Shown: positions 23,224-33,871, counted from the stretch's first letter. The stretch: 64,000 nt of DNA from Rhizobium sp. S152 (GCF_030380735.1 NZ_JAUDRZ010000030.1:1-64000); one strand, 5' to 3'. A program made the numbers and translations. The notes: a model not told the origin generated them from the sequence alone.

Positions 23224-26181
23224 ATGCTGACGAAATCGGAACATAGTATCGCGAGCGTTGCCAACGGCTTGCTGAAGCCGCTGAACAAGACCGAGCTGAA
23301 ACTCGCCCAGACCGACCTGCAGAAGATCGGCAAGAGCGAGCCGGCGGTTGCCGCGATGCTCAAGACCGAGACCCCACTGCGCGAATTCGTGACGTCAGCG
23401 CTGACGCTCTCGCCGTACCTGCGTGATACCGCCAATATCGATCCGGCCGTTCTCTCCCTTGCGATTTCAGAGCCGCTGGAGCCGCAGCTCGAAGCGCTGA
23501 TCGCCGACGCCCGCAACTGCTGGAAGCCGCAGCCCGATGGCGGCATACCGAGCGAATCCGATGTGATGAGCCGCCTGCGGGTCATCAAGCGCCGCGTGGC
23601 CTTCCTGGTCGCGTTGGCCGACCTCGCACGTGTCTTCGATGGTCGCACCACCACCGCCTGGCTGAGCCGGCTGGCGGAGGCCTCCGTCGCCGCCGCCATC
23701 GACCATTTGCTGCTCTCTGCCAATGACGGGCGCAAGATCAGGCTGAAGAACACCTTGGCGCCCAGCGAAGGCTCCGGGTTGATCGTGCTGGGCATGGGCA
23801 AGCTCGGCGCCGGCGAGCTCAATTATTCCTCCGACATCGACCTCGTCGTCTTCTTCAACGAGGAAGCGGGCATCGTGCCCGATCCCGACGACGCGATCGA
23901 CGTCTTTCCGCGATTGATGCGTCGGCTCGTGCGGATCATGCAGGAGCGCACCGCCGACGGCTATGTCTTTCGCACCGACCTGCGCCTGCGCCCTGATCCG
24001 GGCTCGACGCCCCTCGCCATCCCCGTCGATGCGGCGATGATCTATTATGAGGGCAGGGGCCAGAACTGGGAACGCGCCGCCTTCATCAAGGCCCGCGCCG
24101 TGGCCGGCGATATCGCCGCGGGCGAAGAGTTCCTGCGCGGGCTCGTGCCCTTCGTTTTCCGCAAGTATCTCGACTATGCGGCGATCGCCGATATCCATTC
24201 CATCAAGCGGCAGATCCACGCCCACAAGGGCCATGGTGCCATTGCTGTGAAAGGTCACAACGTCAAGCTCGGCCGCGGCGGCATCCGCGAGATCGAGTTC
24301 TTCGCCCAGACCCAGCAGCTGATCGCCGGCGGCCGCATGCCGCAGTTGCGCAGCCGCCCCACGGAGGAGACGCTTGCGGAACTGACCAAGGCGAAATGGA
24401 TCGACGAGGAGACGCGCGACGAGCTGACGGAAGCCTACTGGTTCCTGCGCGACGTCGAGCATCGCATCCAGATGGTGCGTGACGAACAGACCCATTTGCT
24501 GCCGGAGGCCGAAGCCGACCTGAAGCGCATTGCCTTCATGATGGGTTACGGCGACACGTCGAGTTTCTCCGAGCGGCTGGTGGAAGTCTTCCGCACCGTC
24601 GAGCGGCGCTATGCACGCCTGTTCGAGCAGGAAACCGGCCTCTCCACCGAGACCGGAAACCTGGTCTTCACCGGTCAGGGCGACGATCCCGACACGCTGA
24701 AGACGCTGAGCAAGCTCGGCTTCGAGCGCCCTTCGGATATCTCTCGCGTCATTCGCACCTGGCATTACGGTCGCTACCGGGCGACCCAGTCGGTCGAGGC
24801 ACGTGAGCGGCTGACGGAGCTCACACCGCAGCTGCTGCGCGTCTTCGGTGAGAGCACCCGCGCCGACGAGGCGATCCTGCGCTTCGACAGCTTCCTCTCC
24901 GGCCTCCCGGCGGGCATCCAGCTGTTCTCGCTGCTTAGCAGCAACCCGGCACTGCTCTCCCTCATCGTCAACATCATGTCATCAGCCCCCCGTCTTGCCG
25001 AGGTGATCGCCGCCAGGCCGCATGTCTTCGACGGCATGCTCGATCCCCGCCTCATGGCGCAGCTGCCGACACGGGATTATCTCGCCGAGCGCCTGAAGAG
25101 CTCCCTCCAGCAGGCCCGACACTACGAAGAGATACTCGATCTCCTGCGCATCTTCGCGGCCGAGCAGCGATTCCTGATCGGTATCCGGCTGCTGACGGGC
25201 ACGATCAACGGCAGCATGGCGGCCCGCGCCTTCACGCATCTCGCCGATCTCATCATCGATGCCGCGTTGAACGCGGTTCTGGGCGAGATCCATGCGGCCC
25301 ATGGCGATTTTCCCGGCGGCCGTGTTGCCGTTGCCGGCATGGGCAAGCTCGGCAGCTTCGAGCTGACGGCCGGCTCCGATGTCGACCTCATCCTCCTCTA
25401 CGATTACGATGACACAGCCTCCGAATCCGATGGTGCCAAGCCGCTCGATTCGACGCGCTATTTCACCCGCATCACGCAACGGCTGATCGCTGCTCTCTCG
25501 GCGCCCACAGCCGAAGGCGTGCTCTACGAGGTCGATATGCGTCTGCGTCCCTCGGGCAACAAGGGACCGGTCGCCACGCGCATCGGCGCCTTCGAGAAGT
25601 ACCAGCGCGAGGAAGCCTGGACCTGGGAACATATGGCGCTTAGCCGCGCCAGGCTGATCTGGGGCGATCGCAGCCTGACGGAAGAGGCGGAACGCGTGAT
25701 CGCGCAGGTGCTGGCGGCAAAGCGCGACACCGGCAAGGTGACCCACGACGTCGCCGAGATGCGCGACCTGATCGAGACCGAAAAGCCGCCCGGCAGTATC
25801 TGGGATTTCAAGCTGATACCGGGCGGGCTGGTCGACATCGAATTCATCGCGCAGTACCTGACGCTGATCGCCCCGGCGAAGGGCATAGATGTCAAGGTGA
25901 ACGGCCTGAACACGGCCGAGGCACTCAAGTTGCTCGGGGGCAAGCTGATGGCTGCGAGCGATGTCGATATATGCATCGAGGCGCTGACCCTTTACACCGA
26001 TCTCTCGCAGCTGATCCGCTTGTGCATCGACGGGCTGTTCGATCCCAAGCAGGCTCCAGCAGGCCTCATTGATCTGGTGTGCCGGGCCGGTGACTGCCCC
26101 GATATCAAGACGCTGGAAGGCGAAGTCAAACGCCTGTCCAAGGCCGTCCGAAAGGTGTTCCAGTCGGTGGTGAAGGATTAG
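23224..26181 (+). CDS. glnE: GlnE, glutamine synthetase adenylyltransferase/adenylyl-removing enzyme
   Basis: The 985-residue bifunctional enzyme adds and removes AMP on glutamine synthetase. It has the two nucleotidyltransferase domains expected. The N-terminal one has GMGKLGAGELNYSSDIDLVV (about residues 187-206; adenylyl-removing). The C-terminal one has AGMGKLGSFELTAGSDVDLI (about 701-720; adenylylating), each with the G-S-D-x-D type metal-binding pair. A central helical region holds the PII-responsive part. The 3' end overlaps the convergent PAS kinase gene by 4 bp. Confidence 0.95.
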   Translation: MLTKSEHSIASVANGLLKPLNKTELKLAQTDLQKIGKSEPAVAAMLKTETPLREFVTSALTLSPYLRDTANIDPAVLSLAISEPLEPQLEALIADARNCWKPQPDGGIPSESDVMSRLRVIKRRVAFLVALADLARVFDGRTTTAWLSRLAEASVAAAIDHLLLSANDGRKIRLKNTLAPSEGSGLIVLGMGKLGAGELNYSSDIDLVVFFNEEAGIVPDPDDAIDVFPRLMRRLVRIMQERTADGYVFRTDLRLRPDPGSTPLAIPVDAAMIYYEGRGQNWERAAFIKARAVAGDIAAGEEFLRGLVPFVFRKYLDYAAIADIHSIKRQIHAHKGHGAIAVKGHNVKLGRGGIREIEFFAQTQQLIAGGRMPQLRSRPTEETLAELTKAKWIDEETRDELTEAYWFLRDVEHRIQMVRDEQTHLLPEAEADLKRIAFMMGYGDTSSFSERLVEVFRTVERRYARLFEQETGLSTETGNLVFTGQGDDPDTLKTLSKLGFERPSDISRVIRTWHYGRYRATQSVEARERLTELTPQLLRVFGESTRADEAILRFDSFLSGLPAGIQLFSLLSSNPALLSLIVNIMSSAPRLAEVIAARPHVFDGMLDPRLMAQLPTRDYLAERLKSSLQQARHYEEILDLLRIFAAEQRFLIGIRLLTGTINGSMAARAFTHLADLIIDAALNAVLGEIHAAHGDFPGGRVAVAGMGKLGSFELTAGSDVDLILLYDYDDTASESDGAKPLDSTRYFTRITQRLIAALSAPTAEGVLYEVDMRLRPSGNKGPVATRIGAFEKYQREEAWTWEHMALSRARLIWGDRSLTEEAERVIAQVLAAKRDTGKVTHDVAEMRDLIETEKPPGSIWDFKLIPGGLVDIEFIAQYLTLIAPAKGIDVKVNGLNTAEALKLLGGKLMAASDVDICIEALTLYTDLSQLIRLCIDGLFDPKQAPAGLIDLVCRAGDCPDIKTLEGEVKRLSKAVRKVFQSVVKD

Positions 26182-28502
26182 GCTTCGGCCACGCTATCCG
26201 GGATGTGAAGGGAAATGATTGTGCCGATCGCTTCGCGCGAGCGGATTTTCATGCGCCCGCCATGCAGCGAGGTCAAAGAGCGGGAGATTGCCAAGCCAAG
26301 GCCGGAGCCACCCTTGCTCTTGGCATATTGCTGCTGCACCTGCTCGAAGGGCTGGCCGATCTTGCAGAGCGAAGCCTTCGGAATGCCGATACCGGTGTCG
26401 GCGATCGTCAGCATTACGCCCTTCGCGGTGCGGCGCGTGCGGACGGCGATGCGGCCGCCGTCATTGGTAAACTTCACGGCATTGGAAAGCAGGTTGAGCA
26501 GGATCTGCTTCATGGCGCGGCGGTCGGCCATCAGCGTCATGCCCTGGCAAAGACGCTGCTCGATCTCGATGCCCTTCTCTGCGGCAGGGATGGAGGTAAA
26601 GCGCAGGCTTTCCTCGATCAGCGGCACGAGATCGATCGTCTCGCATTCGAGCTTCATGTGACCGGCTTCGATCTTCGACATGTCGAGGATGTCGTTGATG
26701 ACGTTGAGCAGGTGCTTGCCGCTGTCGTGAATGTCGCGCGAATACTCGTTGTATTTTGCAGAGCCGAGCGGCCCGAACATCTGATCCTGCAGGATCTCGG
26801 AGAAGCCGAGGATGGCGTTGAGTGGTGTCCGCAGCTCATGCGACATGTTGGCGAGAAACTCGGACTTGGCCTTGTTCGCGGCTTCCGCGCGTTCCTTCTC
26901 GAGGAGATAGTTGGCGTTGGCGATGGAGAGCGCCGCCTTCTGGCTCTCCAGCGTCTGACGAGAGGAGGAGAGGTCGCCGATGGTCGCCATCAGGCGCCGT
27001 TCGGATTCGCGCAGCCGCTCCTGGTTGCGCTTCAGAAGCGTGATGTCGGTGCCGACGGAAACCATGCCGCCGTCGCGGGTACGTCGCTCGTTGATCTGCA
27101 GCCAGCGCTCATCCGCGAGCTGAACTTCCGTGGTGCGGGAATAGCTGGAGCGGTCTGCATCCGCGATACGACGCTCGATGACGGGACGGGCGGCTGCCGC
27201 GTTGACGACGGTGCGTTCGGTACCTGGTACGAGTACACTGTCGGGCAGGCGGTAGGCCTGCTGATAGTGTGCGTTGCACATCACCAGGCGGTCGTTCTTG
27301 TCCCAGAGTACGAAAGCCTCGGACGTGCTTTCGATGGCATCAGCCAAACGCTGGTCGGCCTCGGCATAGCGTTGGGCCAAGCGGTGCTGTTCCGTGACGT
27401 CCATCGCGATGCCGATCATGTGGACGCGGCCGGAGTTGGCCCGGATCGCCTGCGCGCGGGCACGCATCCACACGTAGTGTCCACCGGCGTGACGCATGCG
27501 GAAAATCTGGTCGACCTGTCCAGCATCGCCTCGTGCGATCGAGCGGGCAATGTCGTAGATGCCATTGTCGTCAGGGTGAATCAGGCGTGCCGCGTCGCTG
27601 AAGCACATGGGATGCTCCGAAGCCGGCAGGCCGAGCATATCGTACATCGAGCGCGACCAGTAGAATTCGCGGCGATCGAAATCGAAATCCCACAAACCGC
27701 AACGACCGCGCGAAAGCGCGGTATCGACGCGCAGATTGGATTCAAGAAATATCTCGTCCGCGTCGCGAGCGCGTCGTACTTGCATGTAGTATGCATAGAG
27801 GATGACGAGCAGGATCGATGAGATGCCGGCGAACAGGGTGACATTGAGGGTCACCTCCTCGCGCCACAACGTAGCGATGCGCTCCAGTGAGGTCGCGGCG
27901 ATGACATAGCCGCCCGACGAGCCGATCGGCGTGATTTCCGCATAGTAGGGACGGCCGCTGATCGAAGTCTCGATAACACCGGCGCGGTCGCCGAAACGGC
28001 GGATCGTCGACACCTCCGAAAAGAAATCGCCGACGCTCTCGCCGATATAGGCGCTGCCGGCGACCGTCGAGGCGAATACCTTCCCGCTCGGCTGTACCAG
28101 CAGCACGAACGCATCGTCATCGAGACGGTCTTGCGGCAGGAACCGCGTCAGGCGCAGTTGGGCGGCTTCGGCATCGCCGGTCTCGAAGGCGGTATCCATG
28201 TCGGCAAGGGCGGCAGCAGCGGTCGCGGCGGCAAGAGCGGTGGAATGACGGGCGGCTGCCTCCATCCGGCTATACTCGGACATCATGCCGACCACGTGGG
28301 AGACGGCAACGACCGCGAGAAAGGCGACGATCAGAAGCGGAATGATACGCTTGAGGATGATTTCAACCTGAGAGAGACTGCGGGACGATGGCTGGGGAGC
28401 GCGCGCGGCCTTCTCGGTGAAGGCCTGCCGCCAGGCGCGGAACCCCTCGAAATCGACACGCAGCCGTCCATCGGCCACGGTTGCCCGCCGCACGTTCATC
28501 AT
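26178..28502 (-). CDS. PAS-domain hybrid-sensor-type histidine kinase (membrane)
   Basis: The 774-residue kinase has two membrane helices (about 52-72 and 220-240) flanking an extracytoplasmic sensor region. Two or three PAS domains follow (one includes WDFDFDRREFYWSRSMYDMLG and a PAC segment; another includes AFVLWDKNDRLVMCNAHYQQ). A coiled coil leads to the phosphoacceptor motif FLANMSHELRTPLNAILGFSE (His near 552). The ATPase motifs LLNLLSNAVKFT and GSGLGLAISR follow. No receiver domain or adjacent regulator is present, so its partner lies elsewhere. The ligand is unknown. Confidence 0.88.
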   Translation of the reverse strand: MMNVRRATVADGRLRVDFEGFRAWRQAFTEKAARAPQPSSRSLSQVEIILKRIIPLLIVAFLAVVAVSHVVGMMSEYSRMEAAARHSTALAAATAAAALADMDTAFETGDAEAAQLRLTRFLPQDRLDDDAFVLLVQPSGKVFASTVAGSAYIGESVGDFFSEVSTIRRFGDRAGVIETSISGRPYYAEITPIGSSGGYVIAATSLERIATLWREEVTLNVTLFAGISSILLVILYAYYMQVRRARDADEIFLESNLRVDTALSRGRCGLWDFDFDRREFYWSRSMYDMLGLPASEHPMCFSDAARLIHPDDNGIYDIARSIARGDAGQVDQIFRMRHAGGHYVWMRARAQAIRANSGRVHMIGIAMDVTEQHRLAQRYAEADQRLADAIESTSEAFVLWDKNDRLVMCNAHYQQAYRLPDSVLVPGTERTVVNAAAARPVIERRIADADRSSYSRTTEVQLADERWLQINERRTRDGGMVSVGTDITLLKRNQERLRESERRLMATIGDLSSSRQTLESQKAALSIANANYLLEKERAEAANKAKSEFLANMSHELRTPLNAILGFSEILQDQMFGPLGSAKYNEYSRDIHDSGKHLLNVINDILDMSKIEAGHMKLECETIDLVPLIEESLRFTSIPAAEKGIEIEQRLCQGMTLMADRRAMKQILLNLLSNAVKFTNDGGRIAVRTRRTAKGVMLTIADTGIGIPKASLCKIGQPFEQVQQQYAKSKGGSGLGLAISRSLTSLHGGRMKIRSREAIGTIISLHIPDSVAEA

Positions 28503-28683
28503 CTTTAGCCTTGATCCCTCGTGTGATTCGCTGCGCCGCTCGCCCGAACCTGACTCAATGAATCATTCGCGATTCGCCTTGTCCAGAGGAAAAGGTAAAA
28601 ATCCGTTAACCGATTCTAGATGCTTGCTTTTCGTTGCACGATGAAAGGCCGCCGCTGATGATGCGTTGGCCGTCCCGGGCAAA

Positions 28684-31332
28684 TCACCCCTTGAGCGTCC
28701 GTTCGACGATGTCGCGAACGTCGGTCGAGAGCTCGGAAGACTGCGCGATTTCGGCAAGTGCCGCCCGCGCATGCTCCGCCCGAACCGGCTCCAAAGCACG
28801 CCAGGAACGCATCGATGTCAGGATGCGCGCCGCCAATTGTGGGTTGCGGCGATCGATATCGAGGATCTCACGTGCGAGGAAGCGATAGCCTTCGCCGTCG
28901 GCACGACCGAAGCCTGTCGGGTTGGTGAAGGCGAAGGTGCCGACCAGCGCGCGCATGCGGTTCGGATTGGTGCGCTTGAAGAGCGGATTGTCCATCAGCT
29001 TCACCACCCGATCCAGCGTGCCGGCGCCCGGAATGGTGGCCTGCACCGCGAACCATTTGTCGATGACGAGCGCATTTTCCGCGAAGCGATCACGGAAGGA
29101 CGCGAGCGCATCCGTGGCCTCGCTGCTGTCCGGGAAGCGATGCGCCAGGATCGTCAGCGCCTGCAAGAGGTCGGTCATGTTGTTGGCGCCGTCGAACGCC
29201 GCCTTCGCCCGGGCCGGGGAATTCTCGGCGTAGGACAGGAAGGTGAGGGCGGTGTTGCGTAGCGCGCGGCGGCCGGCGCTCTTGGCGTCCGGGCTGAACT
29301 CGCCGGGTGTGGTCATGGCATCGTAGAGTGCGGCGAACACATCCTTGCCCGCATCGGCGATCTGCTTGATCACCGCCTGCCGGCCGGCATGGATCGCGTC
29401 GGGGTCATTGTTGCCGCCAAGCTCGCGCGCCATATCGGATTCGCTCGGCAGCGCCAGCGCCTGAGCTCGGAAGGCGGGCTCGAGGCTCTCATCGGCAGCG
29501 GCAATCAGCAGCGTATCGACGAAGGTCTTTTCCGAGGCGATGGTCTTGCCATCACGCGCATCGCGAGCGGCCTTCAGGAGATTGGGAAGCGCCAGATCGG
29601 TCAGGGCCTGCCAACGGGCGAAATGATCGGTCTCGTGCCGCGCGAGCAGCGCAAGGTCGGCTGGCGACTGGTCGAAGTGCAGGTTGATCGGCGCCGAGAA
29701 GCTGCGGTTGATCGAAACGACCGGGCGCGAGCCAATGCCCTGGAAGACCGCCGTCTGCGTACGTTCGGTAAGGTGCAGTACGCCGCCGGTGAACTCTGCA
29801 CCCGTGACGGAGCTTGGCTCGAACGCGTTGCCGTCTTCGGCAAACAGCGCCAGGCTGAGCGGAATATGCATCGGCTTCTTGTCGCTCTGGCCGGGTGTCG
29901 CGGGGACCATTTGCTCGAGCGCGAGGCTGAAGGTCTTGGCGGCGGCGTCATATGTTCCCGATGCAGTGACCAGCGGCGTACCCGCCTGATGATACCACAG
30001 CGAAAACTGGCCAAGGTCGCGGCCGCTGGCTTCCTCGAAGCACTTGACGAAATCCTCGATCGTCACGGCTTGGCCGTCATGGCGATCGAAGTAGAGATCC
30101 ATGCCTTTCTTGAACAAGTCCTTGCCGAGCAGCGTCGCGATCATGCGCGTGACTTCGCTGCCCTTTTCATAGACCGTCGTCGTGTAGAAGTTGTTGATTT
30201 CGCGATAGGTGGTCGGGCGCACCGGATGCGCCAGCGGGCCGCCATCCTCGGGGAACTGTTCCGACTTAAGGTGACGCACTTCGGCGATGCGCTTGACAGG
30301 ACGCGAGCGCTGGTCAGCGGAGAACTCGTGGTCGCGATAGACGGTCAGCCCTTCCTTGAGGCAGAGCTGGAACCAGTCGCGGCAGGTGATGCGGTTGCCG
30401 GTCCAGTTGTGGAAGTATTCATGCGCGATGATCGCCTCGATATTGGCGTAATCGGCATCCGTCGCGGTCTCCGGATCGGCAAGCACATACTTGTCATTGA
30501 AGACATTGAGCCCCTTGTTCTCCATGGCGCCCATGTTGAAGTCGGAGACGGCGACGATCATGAAGATGTCGAGGTCGTATTCGCGGCCGAAAACTTCCTC
30601 GTCCCACTTCATCGAGCGCTTCAGCGCATCCATGGCGTAGGTCGCGCGCGGCTCCTTGCCGTGCTCGACGTAAATTTTCAGTGCGACCTCGCGGCCGGAC
30701 ATGGTCGTGAAACTGTCCTCGATCACGCCAAGATCGCCGGCGACGAGCGCGAAGAGATAGCTCGGCTTCGGATGAGGGTCGAACCAGGCGGCGAAGTGAC
30801 GGCCTTCGTCGTAATTGCCGCCGCCGAGGAAATTGCCGTTCGACAGCAGCAGAGGGTTCCCCTCCTTGGCCGCGATGATGGTGATCGTGTAGGGCGCGAG
30901 AACGTCGGGACGGTCGGGGAAATAGGTGATGCGACGGAAGCCTTCCGCCTCGCACTGCGTCGAATAGAGGCCGCTGGTGCGATAAAGGCCCATCAGCTGC
31001 GTGTTGGCGGTCGGATTGATGTAGTTGGTAATGCAGACTTCGAACGGGGTTTCTTCGGGAAGATCGCGGATCGTCAGGCTTTCCGGCGTCGCATCATATT
31101 GCGCGGGCGGGATATCGATCTGGTCGAGCAGCAGGCTGGAGAGCGTCAGTTCATCGCCATCGAGAACTAGGGGCGCCTTCTTGTCCACGCCGTCGCGGCG
31201 ATGGAGGATCAGGCGTGCTTCGACCTTGGTATTTTCGGGATCAAGCTCGAAGGTAAGGTCCACGCGTTCCAGAACGAAGTCGGTGGGCTGGTAGTCTGCC
31301 AGATTGATGACCTGGCCGATATCTGTACGCAT
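28684..31332 (-). CDS. pepN: PepN, aminopeptidase N (M1 family)
   Basis: The 882-residue protein is an M1 zinc aminopeptidase. The substrate-anchoring motif GAMEN is at residues 268-272. The zinc site HEYFH starts at His304 (His304, Glu305, His308), with the third ligand Glu327 in LKEGLTVYRDHEFS. Length and C-terminal helical domain match E. coli-type PepN. It is cytoplasmic and trims N-terminal residues from peptides. It stands alone, 180 bp downstream of the PAS kinase gene on the same strand. Confidence 0.95.
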   Translation of the reverse strand: MRTDIGQVINLADYQPTDFVLERVDLTFELDPENTKVEARLILHRRDGVDKKAPLVLDGDELTLSSLLLDQIDIPPAQYDATPESLTIRDLPEETPFEVCITNYINPTANTQLMGLYRTSGLYSTQCEAEGFRRITYFPDRPDVLAPYTITIIAAKEGNPLLLSNGNFLGGGNYDEGRHFAAWFDPHPKPSYLFALVAGDLGVIEDSFTTMSGREVALKIYVEHGKEPRATYAMDALKRSMKWDEEVFGREYDLDIFMIVAVSDFNMGAMENKGLNVFNDKYVLADPETATDADYANIEAIIAHEYFHNWTGNRITCRDWFQLCLKEGLTVYRDHEFSADQRSRPVKRIAEVRHLKSEQFPEDGGPLAHPVRPTTYREINNFYTTTVYEKGSEVTRMIATLLGKDLFKKGMDLYFDRHDGQAVTIEDFVKCFEEASGRDLGQFSLWYHQAGTPLVTASGTYDAAAKTFSLALEQMVPATPGQSDKKPMHIPLSLALFAEDGNAFEPSSVTGAEFTGGVLHLTERTQTAVFQGIGSRPVVSINRSFSAPINLHFDQSPADLALLARHETDHFARWQALTDLALPNLLKAARDARDGKTIASEKTFVDTLLIAAADESLEPAFRAQALALPSESDMARELGGNNDPDAIHAGRQAVIKQIADAGKDVFAALYDAMTTPGEFSPDAKSAGRRALRNTALTFLSYAENSPARAKAAFDGANNMTDLLQALTILAHRFPDSSEATDALASFRDRFAENALVIDKWFAVQATIPGAGTLDRVVKLMDNPLFKRTNPNRMRALVGTFAFTNPTGFGRADGEGYRFLAREILDIDRRNPQLAARILTSMRSWRALEPVRAEHARAALAEIAQSSELSTDVRDIVERTLKG

Positions 31333-31499
31333 GATGGTTCCTGAAGACCTTTAACGAATAGCGCTTTGCGCGGGCATGCCCCGCTCCACAAATCTTGAAG
31401 GGCATGATTACATTAAAGTCTGAACTAAAGTTAAAGCGATTTGCATGTAACGGAAGATTTGACCGGCGGGCTGGCCGGTATAGTCCGGCGAGCGGCGAA

Positions 31500-32624
31500 C
31501 TATCTCAAGTCCAGGGACGAGCGGATGGCGGAATCCTCTTCCGTTCTCTGGATGACCACCCCATGCCAGCCCAACCCGTCATAATCTTCATAGCCGAGCG
31601 TCTTTGCGAAGGCGACGATGGAGCCATTGTTGTCGTAGTAGTGTCCGCGCGGCTGGCCTGCCTGGTTCTGTAGCGCGAAATGGGTGAATACCAGCGCCGG
31701 ATTGTTGGAGGCGATGATCCTGTTGGAGCCGTCGAGCAGGAGCACGGTTGTCTGTTCCGCTACTTGCGGGGGCAGATTGGCTTCCTTGTCGACGATCGCC
31801 TGACCCTGGTTCTGCCAGTCGAAATAGACACCGAGGGTGCCCACGATCTTCCCATCCAACTTGCCGCCCTCGCGAACGCCGGTTGCGTAGACAAGCGCGG
31901 TGCGATCGCCGTGCAGATGGCTCTGGCGGACTTCGTCGACGATGTAGTCGTCGCCGTTGGCGCAACGCGAAGCCGCCTGGAACCAGGGGGCGCTGGCGAG
32001 CGAACTGCCGACGATCTTTCGCTGGAAATTGGGATTGGCCGAAGCGACCACCCGACCTGACAGGTCTGTGAGCACCAGATCGAGATAAACGGTGTAGAAG
32101 CGGTTGATGACGCCAAGCCGCTCCGCGGCGAAGCTTGCGTGTTCCTTGTTCGGATCCTGCAGTGCTTCCCAAAGGGCGGTATCCGTCGCCCACCACCTGA
32201 CATCGGCGGTGCGCTCGAACAGGTTTCGGACGATGAGCTGGATGAGCGTCTGGGCGAGGTCCGTCAGGCGAACGCCTTCCATCTCATTGACGAGCGATTC
32301 AGCCATCGAACGCGAGAGGCCGATACGCCCCAGTACATTGCTCTCGAACTTGCCGGCGATATCGCTTGCGACCTGAGCAAGGCGCTGGACCTCGTTGGCG
32401 ACGACAGCGAAGCCTTTTCCCGTCTCGCCAGCACGAGCGGCTTCGATAAGAGCGTTGATGGCGAGCAGCCGGATCTGCTTGACCACATGCGAATTCGAAG
32501 CGCTGAAGCGTTCGAGATCAGTGCCGATCTCTTCTGTAACGACACGCATCGAACGGGGAGTGGCAACGGGCGGATTGCGACCAACGCTACGCTTTTCAAG
32601 GTACGTCATGAAATGATCCTGCAA
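31500..32624 (-). CDS. Soluble MCP-like protein with C-terminal Cache sensor domain
   Basis: The 374-residue protein has a short methyl-accepting-chemotaxis signalling hairpin near the N-terminus, with the tip sequence IRLLAINALIEAARAGETG and the following GFAVVANEVQRLA. A Cache-type sensor follows (about residues 165-365; VLTDLSGRVVASANP, LHGDRTALVYATGV, GTLGVYFDW). No signal peptide or membrane helix is visible, so both parts should be cytoplasmic. Domain order is the reverse of classical chemoreceptors. The MCP part is too short for a full coiled-coil receptor. The ATG at 32624 or 32609 may start it. Confidence 0.75.
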   Translation of the reverse strand: MQDHFMTYLEKRSVGRNPPVATPRSMRVVTEEIGTDLERFSASNSHVVKQIRLLAINALIEAARAGETGKGFAVVANEVQRLAQVASDIAGKFESNVLGRIGLSRSMAESLVNEMEGVRLTDLAQTLIQLIVRNLFERTADVRWWATDTALWEALQDPNKEHASFAAERLGVINRFYTVYLDLVLTDLSGRVVASANPNFQRKIVGSSLASAPWFQAASRCANGDDYIVDEVRQSHLHGDRTALVYATGVREGGKLDGKIVGTLGVYFDWQNQGQAIVDKEANLPPQVAEQTTVLLLDGSNRIIASNNPALVFTHFALQNQAGQPRGHYYDNNGSIVAFAKTLGYEDYDGLGWHGVVIQRTEEDSAIRSSLDLR

Positions 32625-32907
32625 ATGGCTGTCGAATATGGAAAAGAGAAAGACTGAGATATTGCTGATAATAGTGTCTTTTATGGTTGTGAAATCGTTA
32701 ACTTGGTCGTGTGGCTGCCGAAGAATTCCAGGTTAGTCCGGCGGCTGATAAGAATTTCATCGAACTGTTCTTGCGTCGTGACAAAAATATCGGCAGATGC
32801 CGATTTTTAGTGGTGGACCTGTTCAATCGAGATGGTGCCTGACACAGTTGTCAGGTATCGATTCTGACGATTTCTTGCCTCAGACAGTTCCCGTAGAGTT
32901 CTTGAAT

Positions 32908-33825
32908 ATGCGATCGGCTTCCGGAAACCCGATAAAGGGTATTGCGTGCAAAGTGGCCTCGGTGGTGGTCTTTCTGGCGATGCAGACCTTCATCAAGCTG
33001 GCTGGACCTGAAATACCGCCAGGACAGGTTACGTTCTGCCGCTCCTTCTTCGCGTTGTTTCCGATCATGGCCTATCTCGCCTATCGCGGGCAGCTCAAGT
33101 CGGCCTTCCAAACCGCAAACCCGTTCGGGCATCTCACACGCGGCACGCTCGGCATCATTTCCATGGGGCTGGGCTTCTACGGCCTTCTGCATCTGCCGAT
33201 GCCGGAGGCGATCGCGCTCGGCTATGCGCTGCCGCTGGTAGCCGTCGTCTTCGCCGCGCTGTTTCTCGGCGAGACCGTGCGCCTTTATCGATGGAGTGCG
33301 GTGCTGATCGGAATGGTCGGCGTGGGAATCATCTCCTGGCCGAAGCTCACGCTGCTCAGTGGCGAAGGTATCGAGGCGGAACAGGCGATTGGCGCGATTG
33401 CCGTACTTCTGGCCTCCGTTCTTGGCGGTATGGCGATGATCCAGGTGCGTCGGCTCGTTGAAGAGGAGAAGACGTCGACCATCGTGCTCTATTTCTCGAT
33501 CATCGCGTCCGTCTTCTCGCTGGCGACCATTCCGTTTGGCTGGGATTTTCTGGATCTCAAGCCGCAGCTTCTGTTGATTGCCGCCGGCTTCTGCGGCGGC
33601 GTCGCTCAAATTCTGCTCACCGAGAGTTATCGCCATGCCGACGTCTCGACGATGGCGCCGTTTGAATATACCTCGATCGTCATAGGCAGCATCGTGGCCT
33701 ACTTCGTTTTCGGCGATATTCCCACGGCAAGCATGCTGTTGGGCACGGTGATCGTCGTTGCTGCCGGCATATTCATCATCTTTCGCGAGCATCAGCTCGC
33801 ACTTGCCCGCCGCGTGTCGCAATAA
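32908..33825 (+). CDS. DMT-superfamily (EamA) permease
   Basis: The 305-residue protein has about ten hydrophobic helices forming two EamA repeats: the first around GLLHLPMPEAIALGYALPLV, the second around ESYRHADVSTMAPFEYTSIV. It is a drug/metabolite exporter-type permease of the RhaT/YddG group; the substrate is not deducible. The ATG at 32908 is chosen because it opens just before the first helix. Upstream 280 bp hold no other gene. Confidence 0.85.
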   Translation: MRSASGNPIKGIACKVASVVVFLAMQTFIKLAGPEIPPGQVTFCRSFFALFPIMAYLAYRGQLKSAFQTANPFGHLTRGTLGIISMGLGFYGLLHLPMPEAIALGYALPLVAVVFAALFLGETVRLYRWSAVLIGMVGVGIISWPKLTLLSGEGIEAEQAIGAIAVLLASVLGGMAMIQVRRLVEEEKTSTIVLYFSIIASVFSLATIPFGWDFLDLKPQLLLIAAGFCGGVAQILLTESYRHADVSTMAPFEYTSIVIGSIVAYFVFGDIPTASMLLGTVIVVAAGIFIIFREHQLALARRVSQ

Positions 33826-33871
33826 ACCATCAATTATTGGAGTGGCGCGCGATCGGATCGTATGCATTGTG

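Noticed and set aside
26205..27821. Long plus-strand open frame of about 538 residues inside the PAS kinase gene
   Set aside because: It is antisense to a well-conserved histidine kinase and has no domain features.
29389..31170. Long plus-strand open frame inside pepN
   Set aside because: Antisense to a fully conserved M1 peptidase; composition is typical of a shadow frame.
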